Positions 45,428 through 57,417 of a DNA stretch of 64,000 nt are shown in pieces. Position numbers and translations under genes: made by a program. Each line of letters begins with the position of its first letter. Within the stretch, counting starts at the first letter, position 1. Source of the stretch: Paguma larvata (Eukaryota; Chordata; Mammalia; Carnivora; Viverridae); the NCBI GenBank assembly GCA_030068075.1, contig CM057828.1:109846699-109910698 (forward strand). The letters run 5' to 3'. Under the pieces are notes generated by a model. It saw nothing but the letters and a program-made list of their open reading frames with translations. It was not told the DNA's origin and did not search any database.

Positions 45428-46410
45428 TCACTTTATTGGTCCATTTATTTGAGGACTATCATCCAGGGCCTCCTACCAGCCAGACGTAGGAGACACATCA
45501 GGAAAGCGGACCCGGTTCTGCCCGCACATTCTACTCGGGAAATTCTCAAGTAAACATGCAACGTGTCAAGAGGCGGGTAAATGCTCTGGAGAAAGATACA
45601 GCAGGGTAAGGGGGATAGGAGTGCTGGGGGCAGGTTGCCGTTGTTTATAGATGGTCTCTCATAGAGTGGTATTTGAGACTTTAAGAAGTAAGGGGAGAAA
45701 GCTGCGAATATTTGGGGAATGAGCTTTCCAAGAAGAGGGAAGTACACAGGCAAAGGTCCTGGGGTAGGAGAGTGTTGGCCTGTTTGAGGAAGTCAGGAGT
45801 CCTGTGTGGCTGGAGCAGAGCAGGGAAGATGGAGGGGAGAGGAAGAGGGAAGTCCCCACAGGCAGAGATTCTCACTCTGGAGCCCGTGCCTCCAGGGCGG
45901 GCTGTGGCAAGGCAGCAGAGTTTACCGAGTGAGGTGTAAAAGGATTGGGGGGTACACTGGGCTTGATGTTTTAACGTCACTGTGGCTGGCCTGCAGAAGA
46001 CGGATTGGGAGAGGGGAAGGTGGGGAAGGGTGGCCAGATGGGGTGCTCCTTTACAGTGTTAGGAGAAAGAAGACCGAGGGTATGACTATGGTGGAGTGTG
46101 GGGAAGGGGGGGAGGAGATACGGTGAAGAGTTAAAAGGTGAAAGCAGCAGAACCTGGTGATTAATTAGAAGTGAAGTAAGGAGGAGGGGGAGAGGAGGAG
46201 GACGGAGGAGAGGAAGAGGAGAGGAGAAAAAGGAGAGGAGGAGGAGGAGGGGAGGAGAAGGGGGAGGAGAAAAGAAGGAGGGATAGGAGGGGGTGGAAGA
46301 GCAGGTGGAGGAGGAGGAGAAGGGGGAGGAGGAAGAGGAAGAAGAAAGAGAGAGGAGTCAAAATGAAGCCGAGGTGAAATTAAGATTGCTGTAGAGAAGA
46401 ACTGTGAGAG
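45428..46410 (-). mobile_element. L2 LINE 3' region, interrupted by polypurine tract
   Basis: Reversed L2: 'atttatttgaggactatcat', 'ggtaaatgctctggagaaag', 'ggcaaaggtcctggggtagg', 'ctgtgtggctggagcagagc'. After the purine tract, 'gaggagtcaaaatgaagccg' continues the order. The overlapping frames at 45445-46126 are artefacts. Confidence 0.82.
46178..46357 (+). repeat. G/A-rich polypurine tract
   Basis: About 180 bp of GGA/GAA/GGGA units, including an 80-nt run with no pyrimidine (46204-46283). The minus frame here encodes only S/L/P/F-rich low-complexity sequence. Confidence 0.92.
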
Positions 46411-46494
46411 AAAGAGCTTCCCAGGTAGAGCCTCATGACCTTCTACCTGTCACACTCCTGAATTCTGCAGCCGCACCAAATTATCGAGTCGCCC

Positions 46495-46625
46495 AGAATG
46501 CCCTTGCCCTACCGGCTGCCTAGAGAACTCATCTTCATTCTTCAAACCCCAGCTCAGACATCACCACCCGTTGGCGGCTTCGCGCTACACCTCGAATGAA
46601 TCATTTTACTCTTCTGCACCACTCA
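46495..46625 (+). mobile_element. L2 fragment
   Basis: 'agaatgcccttgccctaccg', 'cattcttcaaaccccagctc' and 'agacatcaccacccg' parallel L2's 'gaatgctcttcccc...catccttcaggtctcagctc...tgtcacctcc'. Confidence 0.55.
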
Positions 46626-48045
46626 GGGCCTTGCGCACGGTCCAGGAAGCGGCTTCCCGACCCATTATTAGCACATGTTGGGTCGCAAATAGGTTGCCGG
46701 CCTATTTGTGCACTTAGCCACGAGGTGTCCCGATTGGGCCTAGAGAAGCCGGAGCTCCTGACTGGTCACCGCCAGCTGTGACCAGCCCATCCTTGGAGCT
46801 AGAGTGCCACACCACGCAAATACGATCATTCTCCGCATGCGCTGTGCCTAGGGCGGGGGTGGGGTGGGACAGATATCCTATGTTGATTGCACAGGATGCT
46901 AAATGGGAAGTATTTTCGTCTCCTTTTCAACCGAGGCCCCAAAGCAGTAGATGAAACATTCCAAAAGGAGCTGCAAGAGTTGCAAAAGGGCTTATGGAAA
47001 CCGGGTTTCTACTCTCCGCTGCCACCCGCCTCCAGACTATGAAAGATGACAGAGAGGCCAAGAAAAGAATTGACGTTTACAGTAGAGAATTTTGTAAGAG
47101 AAAGAAAGCTAAGCCGTGCGTCTCACCCAGAAGAGTGGGGTGACTTTCCCTCCTTCCCACCGATGTATAGGGGTTTGGGGGAAGTATTTGGAGGGATAGC
47201 CTCCCCTGCAGCTCCGGGGGGATGGGGGGGAGTCAGGCTGGAGTCTAGAGGGGAGGGCCCAGCTGGTCTGCTGCTCCGATGGCAAAGCAGGGGCAGGGAA
47301 CCACCGTGGGATCCGCTGGTGCTGAGTAGGGGGCTGAGGATGCACGGTGTTTCCACACGGTTGTATGAAAAGGGTTGTAGGCACCTAGAGCATGAGAAGC
47401 CCCTAAGGGGAGGTGACTTCAGATTCCCAGGAGCCGAGAAAAGTGGAAAATGAGCAGCCAGACGAGATGTATTCCAAGCATCAAGGGGTTGCAGTGGAGA
47501 CAGGATTCTGGCCGCACTGGGAATGGGGACTTGGAGAGTATTGGAAAAGCGACAAAGTCACCACACAAGAAAGAAGTGGCTGGAACCCTTGTGGGCCGAG
47601 AGAGTGCAAATCCACAGCCACGTGTGGTCCAGTAAGAAAGAACCTCCCGGCTCCCTGACTTTCCTCGTCCTCCTCTTCTCCCCAACTCCCAGCCCTGGGA
47701 GGGTCAGAGCCACAGCGGGGGTGAGTGGGCTGAGGGCTCCCTTGCTCCTGTGGACATTGGCCAGAGGTCAAGGCAAGGGGGACAGGAGTCGGGCGAAATT
47801 GTACTGTTAAATGAAGTGTGAAGCTTCTGATTATTATCACACTCGATGAGCTATATTAATTACTGAAATGAGTGGTGTTTTGAGATCTAACTGACTGGGG
47901 CACGTTTAACATCTAAATGTGATCGGGAAAGTCCCGGAGCCCTGAGTTCTCCCCAGGACAGAGAAAGGACGGCTCTTCCAAATGCACGGGGCGCCTGAAG
48001 ATAAGAGCACACTCACCCCATTAACGCCCGTGGAGTCTGGCTTGT
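46626..48045. other. GC-rich, repeat-poor block
   Basis: No repeat or known exon. CpG is locally raised at 46640-46780. The 135-codon plus frame 47046-47453 and the 119-codon minus frame 47481-47840 have no motif and overlap other open frames. An AT-rich patch at 47815-47920 contrasts with its surroundings. Confidence 0.4.
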
Positions 48046-48049
48046 CTGT

Positions 48050-48180
48050 CCTAGCCTGTGCGCGTCTGTCTCCATTCTTCCCTCCACCATTAGAGCTCCT
48101 CGAGGGGGCGACCATGCTTACACCTGTCGGCGTCCTCAGATTCGATGTGGTGCTTGGCGCGCAGCGTGGGGCATCACGGA
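48050..48180 (+). mobile_element. L2 3' end
   Basis: 'cgcgtctgtctccattcttc', 'attagagctcctcgaggggg', 'ctgtcggcgtcctcagattc' and 'gtggtgcttggcgcgcagcg' match the L2 terminal region ('gagctcctcgagggcaggga...atccccagcg...gtgcctggcaca'). Confidence 0.65.
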
Positions 48181-51100
48181 GTTTCATGGATAGATCCAAA
48201 GGTCATCGTGTCCCGCTTTGTTTCTGTCTCTTTCTTCCCAGTTTTCTCAAGTTGGGCCTCACCTCTGTGCCTTGAATGAGTTCCAGGTGAAAGGAGATAT
48301 GGGCCACCCTCAGCCCCCAACTCAGTCCTGGGGGCCTCCAGGCCAGTTTCTGTGGCGGCTGACACCCAACCCCGGTTACCTTCTGCGGCAAGCCCACCTC
48401 TATCCCAGTGCCTTCTGAAGGCCTCATCTCCACCATCCTGCTCTTGATACTGTGGTCTGTTTCCCGTCTACCCCAAAGTTCATGGCTCCCCCCCACCACC
48501 AGCTTCCCTGTTGCCACCTGCACACTTCTTCCTCACGCACACCGGTTAAACTTGACAGCCCTTCTCCTCCGTCTTCACTCTGGCCACTTACAGTTCCACG
48601 TTGGGGTGCCAGCGACACTACAGTCAAGGGAGAATGGGGATGCTGTGGGCACGGCCACAGAACCGCCGTGCATTTAAAGCAAAGGGGGACCTTGTGGCCC
48701 CCTCTGAACCACTGCAGGCTTCTGCTGTGTCCACCTCCCTGCTCCAGACTGTGGGCACTGCCGTGCTCCCAGAGCGGCCCAGCCTCTGAGTTAGGACTTG
48801 ATTTAGCCACCGGGGGAAAAGTGTGTGAGTGACAGGCTCAGGGGCCTGGTCCGTTCATCCGTGGGCAGCCCAGGGCTTTCCTTATTCCTGGCTCTGCCCT
48901 CTGTGTTTTCTACTCAGGCCGATCTCCACCTTCTGGCTTCCTGGGCGTGGGGTCTTGCTTTTACTACCCACCGGAGGCCGGCTCTCCCGGGCTCTGCTTC
49001 TCCCATGCCAGAACCCTGGCCCCTGCTGCCAGCCTCTCTGACCCATAGGAGCTATAGGATCCGCTAACCTAGTTTCTGGGCCTGGATCTTTCCTGGCCCT
49101 CCCTGTTCAGCGGCACCCCAACCCTGGCATGGACCTATGGGTCCTGAAATCTTGAAGTAATCGAGTTTTTATTAGAAAAGATGAGGACAAAGTAGGAGAT
49201 GAGCAAGATCCCCTGACAGCAATGATCATCTGAACTGAGCCGGAAGGAAGGTGCTCCGGGCCCCCGGGGCAGAAGACTCCCCAGGCGTCGGTTGTCTGTC
49301 CCCAGCTACGACACAGTCATGACTAGCGGCACCTATTTGGAGACTCCGTCAAGACCACAGATGAAAAGGATTGTCTCATGAAGCCTGCTTCACACTGACA
49401 AAACCCTGGAAACAGAGGCAGAATTTTGTCTTTTTAGTCTGGCCGACACTTCGCTCTGAAATAACTAAAACCATCATAAATGGAAATCACGCTCCCTGAA
49501 TCTCTGAGCTCCATGAACGAAATCTCTTAATTTGATAGGTTGTTGTTAAGGGGGCAATTACTTACAGCGAGCAAGGGAAATTACTTCCTCTTTGCCAAGC
49601 AATATTCGAGGAAATGAGAGACCTTTCTTATAGCGTGTTCTGTGTGTTCTTCCTCTGGAGATTGGCCACCAATAGTTCTTCAGTTTCTCATTGTCAAATG
49701 CAAATCCCCTCAGGCGCCTCGCCAGTCGCTCCTCCCCTGTGGCATGATTCTCTGGAAGCAGGCAGAACAGCTGCAGTGGCGGGGGACGGGGGGCACTACG
49801 GGACCACAGCAGAGGCTGGGCAGGTCTGCACCAGGGGCTCCGGGGTTGTGCTGGGAGCTTCTAGCCCATTTCTTCATGAGCCCAAGTTCAGGGATCTAGG
49901 TGAGGCACCACATTGGTTCTTCCCATGGCCCTCTCCCTGGCGTAGGTAGGCACTTGGGGTGTCCTCTTCAACTTAGGGCACCTGCCAGGGATATCCAAAC
50001 CGCCAGGGGACTATATTCTTCTTCTTCTCCTTTACTCCTTGTACCACCTCTGCTTTCCCACAACAAGAAAAACATGGCAGCCTACATCAGACGACACAAC
50101 CTGGCACCATGACTTCGGGGCCACTCAGACTGCTCACATCCTTCCAACTCCTTTAATGGGAGGCCAAGTCTCTCATTCCCTCAAATAGAGATAGGGCTGC
50201 ACTGTGAACCAGAGCTTCCCAGCCTCTGTTCCAACTGGGCAGATGGGTGTATTCGTACATTGACCCTGTCAGCCCTTAATAGCCAGCCCGTCCAGGATCA
50301 GTGTCCTCCAGCCTCCCCTCTGTGGGCGGGTTCTGAGGAGGGGGGACCCAAGCGCTCAGCTTGTTAGCTGGAGCCCAGCACGGTTCCACAGGAAGGGCGG
50401 CTGTTGGGCGCAGGGCGGTGGGCTGTGCTCCACCCCTGAGCTGGGCGGACCTGCGTCCTGATCGCCGCCACTGGTCACCTCACCCCCTCCCAACCCCCCG
50501 CCACTCGCCCCAGCATTGGAAATGGAAGATTTCCTCTAGTTCTGACTACCCCGCAATCTTTCCTGGCTGCTTTTTGTTTTCTGTTTCGACCCAGGGACAG
50601 GGGCTGCCCTTCCCCTAGTCTGGCCTGTGCTCAGAATTCAATAGCAGGTGTGGGAGCACATGGCTGTGTCGTTTAGCCCGGGGGCCCAGGGGAAAGGGCC
50701 TCACACTTCCACTCAGCAGGAAGACTCCAGAAATAGCGACCACGGTCTGCTTTGGGGGATTTTATACTACAGGTTTCCCTCTCCCTCAAAAAAAGTGAAG
50801 GAGTACTTTCGCATTAAAACATGCTATGTTTTCTAGGCAAGAACTCTCCTGCCTTCCCAGTGGCAGTTTTCAAACATTCGAAAGATGTTAGCTGGTGAGT
50901 CAAATCTCCCTTTATTCTGTTTTTCTCTCACTCTGAAAATATGTGTATATATATATGCACACATTACACTTGGAGGCATATTTTCTGAGATGTAAATAAG
51001 TAAGGAAAGCGTGTGGCGTTTGGAATTCTGGTGCTTAGAAGAGACGGGATGTGCTCTTGATTCCAGTTAGCGCGTTGTCACCTACCTCACACGCGAGCAT

Positions 51101-51430
51101 CTGTTCCGTTCATCTGCAGCCAACCTCTGCTACCTTCATCCGCATTTACCCATCTGATCGGCCAGGTGCTTGAGCTACCGTCCCGCTCCCCCAGGTGCCT
51201 GGCGATAGTTCCCAAGGCCGGCAAATCAAACCTGGGGCCAGGTCGCTACCTGTATCCAAAGAAATGTGTCCATATAGATTTGGGGTCCATTTTACGGCTG
51301 TTCGGTGTAACTATGATCAAGGAGAAATGAGCAGGTTGGGTATCACAAACTCAAAAACAGAAAAACATTTGAAATTGTAATGTAGGTCTATTTTTTAATG
51401 ATTTTTTTAGCAAGATATTTTTTATGTAAA
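48181..51430. other. GC-rich, repeat-poor block (3.2 kb)
   Basis: Unrecognised sequence with many overlapping frames on both strands (for example 48452-48832 plus against 48424-48810 minus), so coding cannot be inferred. An AT-rich, low-CpG patch at 49395-49620 contrasts with its surroundings. There is a short TA/TG repeat at 50939-50965. Confidence 0.45.
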
Positions 51431-51431
51431 A

Positions 51432-51624
51432 ATTTTTAATGTTTACTTTTGAGAGAGCGCGAGCAAGCAGGGGAGGGGCAGAAAGAGAGAGAGACACAGA
51501 ATTCCAAGCAGGCGCCAGGCTCTGAGATGTCAGCCCAGAGCCGGAGGGGGGCTCAAACTCAGAACCGCGAGAGATCACCCGAGTCAAAGTTGGACGCTTA
51601 ACCGACTGAGCCACGCAGGCGCCC
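51432..51624 (-). mobile_element. Felid tRNA-Lys SINE
   Basis: Minus-strand copy ending 'ctgagccacgcaggcgccct'. The body has several private changes, including 'ccggaggggggctcaaactc'. The target duplication is unclear. Confidence 0.92.
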
Positions 51625-52965
51625 TTGTATGCTTACTTTTAAAAATTATGAGAGCCCTATTTTGATTTCGGGACTGCTGTGCTGGTCTTGGAGTCTTCTC
51701 CCACCAAGTCTGGGAGGAAATCGGCTCTTCACTTGGCGTTTGGGTCTTGGCCTTGGCCTGCCTCGCTTCACTCCCCTCGCACGCAGGCGGCAGCCTTTGC
51801 GCATGGCGGGGTTGTCCTGCGGAAATAAAGCTGGCGTTGCGTGGGAAATTCCGTTGCAGACGCTCTCCTAGCAACACAGCGACACTAACAAACCCGACAA
51901 TGACGTTTTGTCTTGAGCTCTATAAAGCGACGTGGCCATTAGTCTCACCAGAAAACTCAGAGGATATTTTGCAAGTGGAGAGTGATTTGAGCTGAAACTT
52001 TGGATCAGTTGCTTTTCTCCTGTCTGCTCACATCAAACCGGGCAGGCACCAGACTCTCACTTCAGGAGCAGGACATACCCAAAGGGGCACCGGATAGGGA
52101 AAAGAGTCTGGGGAGGTCCTAGACCTGGTTAGCAACTACCTGTGTTCTGTTGGCTGAGTCGCTTTAGCTCTCTGGAGCTTGTTCTTCCAAATGCGGAATT
52201 ACTTCTTAACACTTCACGGCGCCTGTGGATGGACCAGGTTGCTGGGCCTACACTTGTTGTCCCGCTGAATCAGAATCTCCGGAACCGAGTTCCACCAATG
52301 CCACTTTTAACCAAAGCCGACTGGAGGACATTGCTAAGCAACTGTAAACACGCTTATGTAAATAGCTTTCCAATTTTGTTTGCTCGGCACCAGAGGCTCA
52401 ATGCACACTCAATACACATGGCGTGTTGGGGGGAACAGTGTTTTCTCCGACAGATTTTATAAAGGGCTAAAGCCACCCATTTTCTTTGCTGTTTCCGATT
52501 AGCTCTCCTCTGTACAAGCCTAAATATCATGCATCCCTTTCGGTAAAGAACTTTTGGAGCATGTGCTACCAATATATCTACATACTTTAAAAATATTTAA
52601 TATTACTATCTGTATTTACTTATATGCTATATTGTACTTTAATGTTAACATATTACAAACATTTAAAAATACTTAACATAAATGTTTTGAAAGGAAAAAT
52701 ATTGCAGTAAGATTTAAAAAAATCTGATCAGTGAAATCTTGGTTTAACACTTTGTGATACAGCAGGGTCAAAAATAATACATGATGTTGCTTTTTTAGTT
52801 CACTGCATTTTGTTACTTCATTCTAATAAATGAAAATACACTTCACCGAGATGTGTAGATTCAAGTGGAAGATGTGCCTTTGTTTTAAATTATGTTTACT
52901 AAATTATGATACTGACTTTTTAAATTCCATCTACTCCTTATTCCAAGATTTCTTATGGGCTAGTA
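51625..52965. other. Mostly unique stretch with MER5-like patch
   Basis: No gene is seen. At 52240-52340, 'ttgctgggcctacacttgtt' and 'gctgaatcagaatctccgg' resemble a MER5 relic, a low-confidence call. The 106-codon plus frame 52142-52462 overlaps that patch and has no motif. AT-rich after 52560. Confidence 0.35.
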
Positions 52966-52979
52966 TATTTCCAATTTTT

Positions 52980-53188
52980 TTAATTTTTTTTAAGTTTATT
53001 TACTTTTGACAGAGAGACAGAGTGTGAGCAGGGGAGGGGAAGAGAGAGAGGGAGACACAGAATGTGAAGCAGGCTCCAGGCTCTGAGCCACCAGCACAGA
53101 GCCGGATGCAGGGCTCGAACTCACAGACTGTGAGATCATGACCTGAGCCGAAGTCGGTGCTTAACCGACTAAGCCACCCAGGCGCCCC
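52980..53188 (-). mobile_element. Felid tRNA-Lys SINE
   Basis: Complete minus-strand copy. 'tatttccaatttt' is exact at 52966-52978 and 53189-53201. The head ends 'aagccacccaggcgcccc'. Confidence 0.97.
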
Positions 53189-53201
53189 TATTTCCAATTT
53201 T

Positions 53202-53772
53202 CTGAATGTTCATTGGTTGTTGCTGTAAATTAACTGGGAAGTGTGGTATTTTTTATATTTTCTAACAAACAGTCAAAATCCGATAAAATTCTTCATTTGG
53301 AAAAATTGGGGGCATGTTAGAAAATTCTGTTTCTAGGATTTTTATGTTGTGAAGGTAGTAGTTTTTACATTTGCTTCTGCCAATAAAAGCCACATCAATT
53401 GGAAGTATGTCTAAGCATTCATTTTCAAAATGCTGTTTCCATAATATGAATTTCTTTCAAAAGTTATTACTTTTATTCCTCACTCCTGTTCACCTCATTT
53501 TCTCCTCACATTTCTCTCAAATGGACAGTTAAGTATATTTAAATTTTTGACAATATCTGCTGGATTGTATGTATGTCAGCCCCATGTACCCAACAAAAAA
53601 AAGCCAGCATATTTGGAACATTTGTATTTGTAAAAGAATAATGAGCATTTTAAGTTTAATAGTATTCTTAAGTGCTTTCTCATTGGATGACCGAGAGCCC
53701 TCTAAAGGCACAGAAGATTTTCGTGGGCATTTCCCTATCTCGTTAAGATTCCATTTCTGTTTTTCTTTCGGT
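53202..53772. other. Unique AT-rich stretch
   Basis: No repeat recognised. It may be the 3' flank of the coding-like remnant that reads leftward from 54.5 kb. Confidence 0.35.
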
Positions 53773-53773
53773 T

Positions 53774-54530
53774 CATCACATTGATGACATCCTGTAACAT
53801 TTTGTGGATTTCTGGTTCATCTGTTTTGCTGCAATAACATCCTTGTGACTCAAGCAGTCAATGAACGTCATTGGAGGGACAGATCTGTGCATTTTCCTCA
53901 ATTTCTTCTCTTTTAAATTCTGTCCAACTGCCATCCTGTGAGGAATACACTTATAGGGATACCACCCCAGCCCCATTTCTTTTTTTCTTTTAATTAAACA
54001 AATTTTGGGGGGTTTATTTATTTATTTTTGAGAAAGAGAAAGAGAGAGGGAGAGAGAGAGAAAGAGAGTGCCGGGAAGGGGCAGAGAGAGAAGAGAGAGA
54101 GAGAGAATCCCAAGCAGGCTCCATGCCGTCAGCACAGAGACCAACGTGGAGCTCATACTCATGAACTGTGAGATCTTGAGCTGAGCCAAAGTCAGACGCT
54201 TAACTGACTGAGCACCCAGCTGTCCCCCGCACTTCTTCTTAATGGAGCATAAGTCTCTTTCTGGTACATCTTCTCTTTGGCAGGTCTTGTAGAACCATTT
54301 CTGCGTGTCTTCCAATATTGAAATGGAATCAAGCAGTCTAATGACAGAATCGTGTCCGAAGCATCTCAAATTTGATTCCTCAGTGACAATTCATTCAGCG
54401 ACCATCCACGGTTTGTCATTCTCACTAACACTTTGTGTCCTCTAAAGAGTTTTCTAACTACAGAGAGCATTTTAATATTTCACCATTGCCTTATGTAAAT
54501 TATTTCTCTCCTGCAGTTTTTCCAATGGTG
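53774..54530 (-). pseudogene. Possible disrupted coding remnant, unidentified
   Basis: Reading the minus strand, an open frame of roughly 55 codons runs up to the SINE at 54227. It resumes past the SINE, after the duplicated target, for about 70 codons, then ends at a TGA near 53774. The two pieces include 'FGHDSVIRLLDSISILEDTQ' and 'RSVPPMTFIDCLSHKDVIAA'. Upstream, the same frame stays peptide-like but carries several stops, and no poly-A or splice signal is evident. It could be a dead processed copy, a fossil exon or chance. Confidence 0.3.
54006..54227 (-). mobile_element. Felid tRNA-Lys SINE splitting the coding-like remnant
   Basis: Minus-strand copy with an expanded GA-rich block (54030-54110) and the body variant 'atcccaagcaggctccatgc'. 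The flanks, on the minus strand 'attaagaagaag' and 'attaaaagaaaaaaag', are consistent with a diverged target duplication. Confidence 0.92.
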
Positions 54531-54608
54531 TATTTGCTGTTAAATCTCAAAAGCAGCTCTTAAGTATGTGTAAAATTTCAGAATATTGTTTTTAAAATCC
54601 TGAATTAA

Positions 54609-54837
54609 GGGGCACCTGGGTGGCTTAGTCGGTTGAGCATCCGACCTTGGCTCAGGGCACGATCTCACTGTCCATGGGTTCGAGCCTCGCGACAGGCTCT
54701 GAGCTGACAGCTGGGAGCCTAAAGGTTGCCTGGAGTTCTGTGTCTCCCTCTCTCTGCCCCTCCCCTGCTCACACTCTGTCTCTCTTTCTCTCTCAAAAGT
54801 AAATGAACATAAACAAAAATAATAATAAAACAAAAAT
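54609..54837 (+). mobile_element. Felid tRNA-Lys SINE
   Basis: 'ggggcacctgggtggcttag' start, complete body, tail 'aaaataataataaaacaaaa'. Target duplication 'aaaatcctgaattaa' (54594-54608) versus 'aaaatcctggattga' (54838-54852) has two mismatches. Confidence 0.96.
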
Positions 54838-54892
54838 AAAATCCTGGATTGAGAATCACACAACTTTACACTTCAGACAAAACCAGAGGCAT

Positions 54893-54968
54893 GTATATAT
54901 ACACATATGAATACATGCCTATACACATATACACATATGATATATACATGCACATACACATACATACA
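54893..54968 (+). repeat. TACA/TATA-type microsatellite
   Basis: About 75 bp of ATAC, ATAT and ACAT units with scattered interruptions, ending 'catacatacattctgg'. Confidence 0.9.
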
Positions 54969-55147
54969 TTCTGGATTCTTCATTTCAAATAACTTGCTGC
55001 TCATGATAATTTTATTTTATCATCTAATATTGCAGAGAAACACTATACACTTAGGTCAACATTTACTGTTAACAATAATGGATATAAAGACCTGTATTTC
55101 AAAAAGATTTTTTAAAGATATTTTTAATTTGAGAGGATATTTAGTAT

Positions 55148-55390
55148 ATTTTAGGTTTACAGAAAGATTGCTAAAATAGATCAAAGAACTCCCATACAGG
55201 CTCACGCAGCTTCCCCTAAAGTTAGCCTCTTATAACCATAGCATATGTACCAACGCTAAGAAATGAGCATTAGTAGAGTATTATTAATTATAGACTTTAT
55301 CTGAATTTCTCCAGCTCTTTCATTATTGTCCCTTTTTGGTTGTAGGATACAATCCAGGATACCATGTTACCAAAATTGTCAATAGTCAGT
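55148..55390 (-). mobile_element. Probable L1M 3'UTR relic
   Basis: 'tttaggtttacagaaagatt', 'gaactcccatacaggctcac', 'gcttcccctaaagttagcct', 'aattatagactttatctgaa' and 'acaatccaggataccatgtt' follow a common old L1 3'UTR order. Subfamily uncertain. Confidence 0.6.
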
Positions 55391-56774
55391 ACCACATAAT
55401 AATTATGCATAGATCTGTTTAGTTAAAATTAAATAATATTATTTGTCATTCCAGTTCACCAAGAATGAGTTCACTACCAAATGTCACAAGATGCTAGACG
55501 CAAGGGTGTCCTTGTCCTTGTCAGTTGTGTTGTGGAATTAGCCTTCTCTCTTCTGCTGTACTTGAAATGAGACAGTCTGGCTCACAGATTGATTAAGGTC
55601 CCAGTCTGCATATGTTTATTAAATATTGGGTAGTCTTCCTTGTTTTTCCTTTTATAAGGGCAAAAATATGTATGCACAAAACATGTCAAATTTCTTTTTC
55701 ATAATAAATGTCTTTGCTATAAAGAAAGGTGAGTGAGTGTCTTTGGTACCCTCTGCAATACACATATCTCGTTTTGTAGAACACTGCTCTAGATTATATA
55801 TATGCTCCCCTGGTCGTCCGGAGAATTTACCCTAAACTCCTACTAATATTTATAAAGCCTAAACTAGGGAAGCTGGACAATTTCAATGTCTAGTTCTCTA
55901 TTGGCCAATTCCTGGACTCCTGATTCATTGATAGGTAATAAACAATTGCTGAGGAACCTGTTAAGGCAGTTAACATACACAAATACACTTCCCCAGGAAG
56001 CACCGCTTAACCATCCCTCAGCAAAGTGTTAAAACTTCACCTGCTTTTGGCAGAGTGGTGCAATAGCACCCATCAAGTCACACCACGAAGACGGCCTACC
56101 CTTCACGGATAGGCTGGCCCCAGTGGTTTACCGATGGAGACTGGAAATGAAATCCTTGATAGTTATGTCACTCATTTATTGAAAGAACAAATAATGTCAT
56201 GGATACAGTCATGTGCTACCTGATCCTTCTTCAAGATGGAGGGACTTTTTGTCCCAGCCTCTAAGAATGTACTAGAAGACCCTGTCGACCCTCTCTGGAG
56301 TCTGCTTCAGTTGAAAAAAAGTACCTCACTGAAGGCCCATTTTCTTCCAGGGTCAGCCAGCACCCAGTAACTGATCAATAGAGGGTATGAAGGCCAGAAT
56401 GACTCTGAGGGCCACCCCAGCTTCAGGGCTCCTCAGAGCGTTGACTGAGGTCTTATTTGGGATCAATCACAGAGCAACTTCTGCCTCTGCCCAATTCTGC
56501 TTCCTCCTCCTCCTCCCCTACAAGCGTGCTTTGTAATAAACATCCTGTGAACTAGTCTCGGCTCAGAATCTGCTTCCAGAAAACCAACCTGCCACAGATA
56601 TGTGAGTGGCCAAAAGTCAAACAGTACAAAACAGTACGCAAAGTACCAGCATCTCTGGGTGCTTCCAGAGATGGTCTTCCGTGCGTGAATGACATAAAAA
56701 CACGTATGTACATGTCCACATATTTTAGCCATTTGCTTGTAAAACTTGTAGCAACTTATACTTTTTAAAATGTA
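55391..56774. other. Unique non-coding stretch (1.4 kb)
   Basis: No repeat or gene is recognised. The minus 89-codon frame at 56463-56732 has no motif. Confidence 0.4.
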
Positions 56775-56934
56775 TATCTTATTTAAAAATTTTTAAATTT
56801 ATTTTTACATACCGATACATAAAGTTTTAAAATTACTGCCTAATATCCCATTGTGTGGATATACCATAATAATAGGTACGGTATGAGTTGTCAACTATTT
56901 GCTGGACACTTTTGCATGCAACCTCTGTGTTTAT

Positions 56935-57165
56935 TCAACACATATTTATTGGGCCTCATATTTATTTATTATCTGCCAGTCACTGTTGTAGGTGCTAGGG
57001 ATATGAGCAACTATTGTCTCACACTTCAGTTCAACCTTAAGAATTACTTTACAGATGAGAAAACTAATGTTAAAGTAGTTTGGCCAAGGCCACACGAACT
57101 AGTAGTGGTAGCACTGGAATCCATAACCAGGCAGCTGGTCTCAGGACTTCTGATGTGGAGTTGCC
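56935..57165 (+). mobile_element. MIR SINE
   Basis: 'attattgggcct'-like start, 'ctgccagtcactgttgtagg', 'tttacagatgagaaaactaa' and 'ggccaaggccacacgaacta' follow MIR order. Confidence 0.78.
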
Positions 57166-57203
57166 TCCTATACTCTCTCCACCTTATTTATCAGTCCCCT
57201 CTT

Positions 57204-57417
57204 TTTTTTTTATGTTTATTTTTGAGAGAGAGAGAGAGAGACAGAGAACAAGTGGGAGAGGGACAGAGTGAGAGAGAAGGAGACCCAGAATTCAAAGCAG
57301 GCTCCAGGCCCTGGGCTGTCAGCACAGAGTCCCATAAGGGGCTTGAACTCACGAACCTCAAGATCATGACCTGAGCTGAAGTTGGACGTCTAATGGACTG
57401 AGCCACTCAGGGGTCCC
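57204..57417 (-). mobile_element. Felid tRNA-Lys SINE with perfect target duplication
   Basis: Complete minus-strand copy with a (GA)n expansion. The 15-bp duplication 'tatcagtcccctctt' is identical at 57189-57203 and 57418-57432. The pre-insertion L1 sequence can be read across the site. Confidence 0.97.

Noticed and set aside
46560..46780. Possible CpG island/promoter
   Set aside because: CpG is raised but the stretch is short, partly L2-derived, and has no TATA, initiator or downstream exon that I can identify.
47046..47453. 135-codon plus-strand frame beginning at an ATG in a GC-rich block
   Set aside because: Two minus-strand frames (47109-47384, 47123-47356) are open under it. No motif, and the translation is Gly/Arg/Glu-rich as expected from purine-rich DNA.
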